Shown: positions 5,625-7,015 of the stretch, in pieces
Layout: each line of letters begins with the position of its first letter
Position numbering within the stretch: position 1 is the stretch's first letter
NCBI GenBank assembly: GCA_025963345.1
Contig: JAOPUS010000407.1
Span: 1-7,015 of the forward strand
Direction: 5' to 3'
DNA: 7,015 nucleotides
Source: Blastococcus sp.
GTDB lineage: Bacteria; Actinomycetota; Actinomycetes; Mycobacteriales; Geodermatophilaceae
Program-made: the position numbers and the translations under genes
The notes under the pieces: generated by a model
The model's database searches: none
Told to the model about the DNA's origin: nothing
The model's input: the letters and a program-made list of their open reading frames with translations, nothing else

Positions 5625-7013
5625 TCAGGCGAGGCCGAGCTCGCCGTGGAACTGACCGGCCTCGAGCCGTTCGCGGACGGTGGTGAGGAAGCGCGCGGCG
5701 TCGGCCCCGTCGACGATCCGGTGGTCGTAGGTCAGTGCCAGGTAGACCATCGACCGGACGGCGATGACCTCGCCGAGCTCCGGGTCCTGGACCACCACGG
5801 GACGCTTCACGACAGACCCCGTGCCGAGGATCGCGACCTGCGGCTGGTTGATGATCGGGGTGTCGAACAGGGCGCCCCGGCTGCCGGTGTTGGTCAGCGT
5901 GAAGGTGCCGCCGCCCAGCTCGTCCGGCGTGATCTTGTTCGTACGGGTCCGCTCCGCCAGGTCGTTGATCTTCCGGGCGATTCCGGCGAGGCTGAGGTCA
6001 CCGGCGTCGTGGATGACCGGCACCAGCAGGCCACGCTCGGTGTCCACCGCGATCCCGAGGTTCTCGGTGTCGTGGTAGGTGACCGTGCCGGCTTCCTGGT
6101 CGATCGAGGAGTTCACCGACGGGTGAGCCTTCAACGCCTCGACCGCGGCCTTGGCGAAGAACGGCAGGAAGGAGAGTCTGACTCCCTCGCGGGCTTCGAA
6201 GTCCGCCTTCGCCTGCTGACGCAGGTGGGCGATCCGCGTGACGTCGGCCTCGACGACGGTGGTCAGCTGGGCGCTGACCTGCAGAGACTCGACCATGCGC
6301 CGGGCGATGACCGCGCGCAGGCGGGACATCTTCTCGGTCCGCCCGCGCACCGAGGTGTCGGGCATGGCGGCCGGCGACGGCGTCCGTGCGGCGGGCGCCT
6401 TCGCCGCTGCGGCTGAAGCAGGCGCCGGTGCCGCGGCCTGCTCGGCGGCGGCCAGCACGTCCTGCTTCCGGATCCGGCCGCCGACACCGCTGCCGGACAC
6501 GGTGCTGAGGTCCACCCCGCGGTCGGCGGCCAGGCGGCGGACCAGCGGCGTCACGTAGTTGCCGCCTCCGTCGCCCCCGGCGGGTGCCTGAGCAGGGGGA
6601 GCCTGCGGCGCGGGGGCCTGGGCCGCGGGGGCGGGAGCCGCCTTGGTCGGCGCCGGCTTCTCGGCCGGCGCGGCCTGCGGTTCGGGAGCCTTCTCCGCCT
6701 CCGGCGCAGGGCCGGAGTAGTCGCTCTCGGCCGCGGCGGGTGCCGACTGCGGCTCCGTCGTGGCCGCAGGCGCGGCCGGGGCGGCGGCGGGCGCGCTGCC
6801 TCCGGTGCCGATGACGGCCAGTTCCGCGCCGACGTCGACGGTCTCGTCCTCGTTGACCGAGATGGAGAGCAGGGTGCCGCTGACCGGCGCCGGGATCTCG
6901 GTGTCGACCTTGTCGGTGGAGACCTCGAGGAGCGGCTCGTCCGCGGTCACCTGGTCGCCGACGGCCTTGAGCCAGCGGGTGACGGTGCCCTCGGTGACGC
7001 TCTCGCCCAGCGC
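5625..7013 (-). CDS. sucB: Dihydrolipoamide acyltransferase E2 (actinobacterial SucB/DlaT type), 5' partial
   Basis: This is the E2 core of a 2-oxoacid dehydrogenase complex, transferring acyl groups from a swinging lipoyl arm to CoA. The frame runs to the right edge, where it reads ALGESVTEGTVTRWLKAVGD, so the GTG at 6950 is internal and the start lies outside. Of 462 visible residues, counted from base 7013, a lipoyl domain spans about 1-69 with lipoylated K35 in STDKVD (codon 6909-6911). An Ala/Pro-rich linker follows (about 70-150). A peripheral subunit-binding domain, from YVTPLVRRLA to GGRIRKQDVL, covers about 153-187; a second Ala/Pro linker follows; and the catalytic acyltransferase domain runs from about 225 to the end, with H431 and D435 in DHRIVDG. 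If the visible domain is the first, only about eight residues are missing; actinobacterial homologues can have two lipoyl domains, so more may be absent. Family databases call this SucB, but the M. tuberculosis homologue DlaT serves pyruvate dehydrogenase, so the acyl substrate is uncertain. Confidence 0.95.
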   Translation of the reverse strand, partial: ALGESVTEGTVTRWLKAVGDQVTADEPLLEVSTDKVDTEIPAPVSGTLLSISVNEDETVDVGAELAVIGTGGSAPAAAPAAPAATTEPQSAPAAAESDYSGPAPEAEKAPEPQAAPAEKPAPTKAAPAPAAQAPAPQAPPAQAPAGGDGGGNYVTPLVRRLAADRGVDLSTVSGSGVGGRIRKQDVLAAAEQAAAPAPASAAAAKAPAARTPSPAAMPDTSVRGRTEKMSRLRAVIARRMVESLQVSAQLTTVVEADVTRIAHLRQQAKADFEAREGVRLSFLPFFAKAAVEALKAHPSVNSSIDQEAGTVTYHDTENLGIAVDTERGLLVPVIHDAGDLSLAGIARKINDLAERTRTNKITPDELGGGTFTLTNTGSRGALFDTPIINQPQVAILGTGSVVKRPVVVQDPELGEVIAVRSMVYLALTYDHRIVDGADAARFLTTVRERLEAGQFHGELGLA

Positions 7014-7015
7014 CG

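Noticed and set aside
4682..5686. 334-codon plus-strand open frame opposite the TIGR01777 gene
   Set aside because: The composition is low-complexity Arg/Gly/His/Glu. It is complementary to a gene with strong family motifs and a strong Shine-Dalgarno, and it crosses the hairpin.
5529..6416. 295-codon plus-strand open frame opposite the E2 gene
   Set aside because: It is antisense to the catalytic domain of E2, whose HxxxDG motif and family blocks are intact; the product looks like a codon-bias shadow.
6510..6830. Ala/Pro-rich repetitive stretch in the E2 gene as a possible DNA repeat
   Set aside because: It is the usual flexible linker of lipoyl-bearing E2 proteins; no exact DNA repeat unit was found.

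Overview
The window is very GC-rich, densely coding chromosomal DNA from a high-GC actinobacterium. LeuRS carries the KIGKS form of the class I signature. The E2 protein, the TIGR01777-family protein, LipB and the Rv2061-like PPOX protein all look actinobacterial, and three genes have apparent leaderless starts. The protein style suggests Geodermatophilaceae or a related group (Blastococcus, Geodermatophilus, Modestobacter). That placement is from memory of similar proteins, not from a search.

Layout from left to right: the 3' part of leuS (+) converges with a minus-strand group that reads, in transcription order, S51 peptidase E-like gene, lipB, and a small PPOX-class F420/flavin-binding protein. 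A 98-bp divergent intergenic region (2925-3022) separates the peptidase from a plus-strand transmembrane Ser/Thr protein kinase. The kinase converges, with a 15-bp gap, on a minus-strand pair: a TIGR01777/SDR39U1 epimerase-like gene, and upstream of it the lipoylated E2 acyltransferase gene (sucB/dlaT type), whose 5' end lies just outside or further beyond the right edge. A perfect 16-bp-stem hairpin sits between these last two genes. There is no RNA gene, CRISPR array, insertion sequence or prophage, and no gene-free stretch longer than 100 bp.

Functionally the core is lipoate metabolism. LipB transfers octanoyl groups to lipoyl domains, and the E2 protein carries such a domain. In Mycobacterium tuberculosis the order is dlaT-Rv2216-lipB-lipA. 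Here a kinase and a peptidase lie between the Rv2216 homologue and lipB, and lipA does not follow lipB; a PPOX protein does, with an ATGA overlap. Most of the window is ordinary housekeeping DNA. The parts worth a second look are the kinase, which has non-canonical catalytic and activation segments and an extracytoplasmic NTF2/SnoaL-like tail; the divergent promoter region with a perfect actinobacterial DnaA-box 9-mer; a 17-bp tandem duplication at the peptidase stop codon; and the hairpin after the E2 gene. None amounts to a convincing new system on sequence alone.
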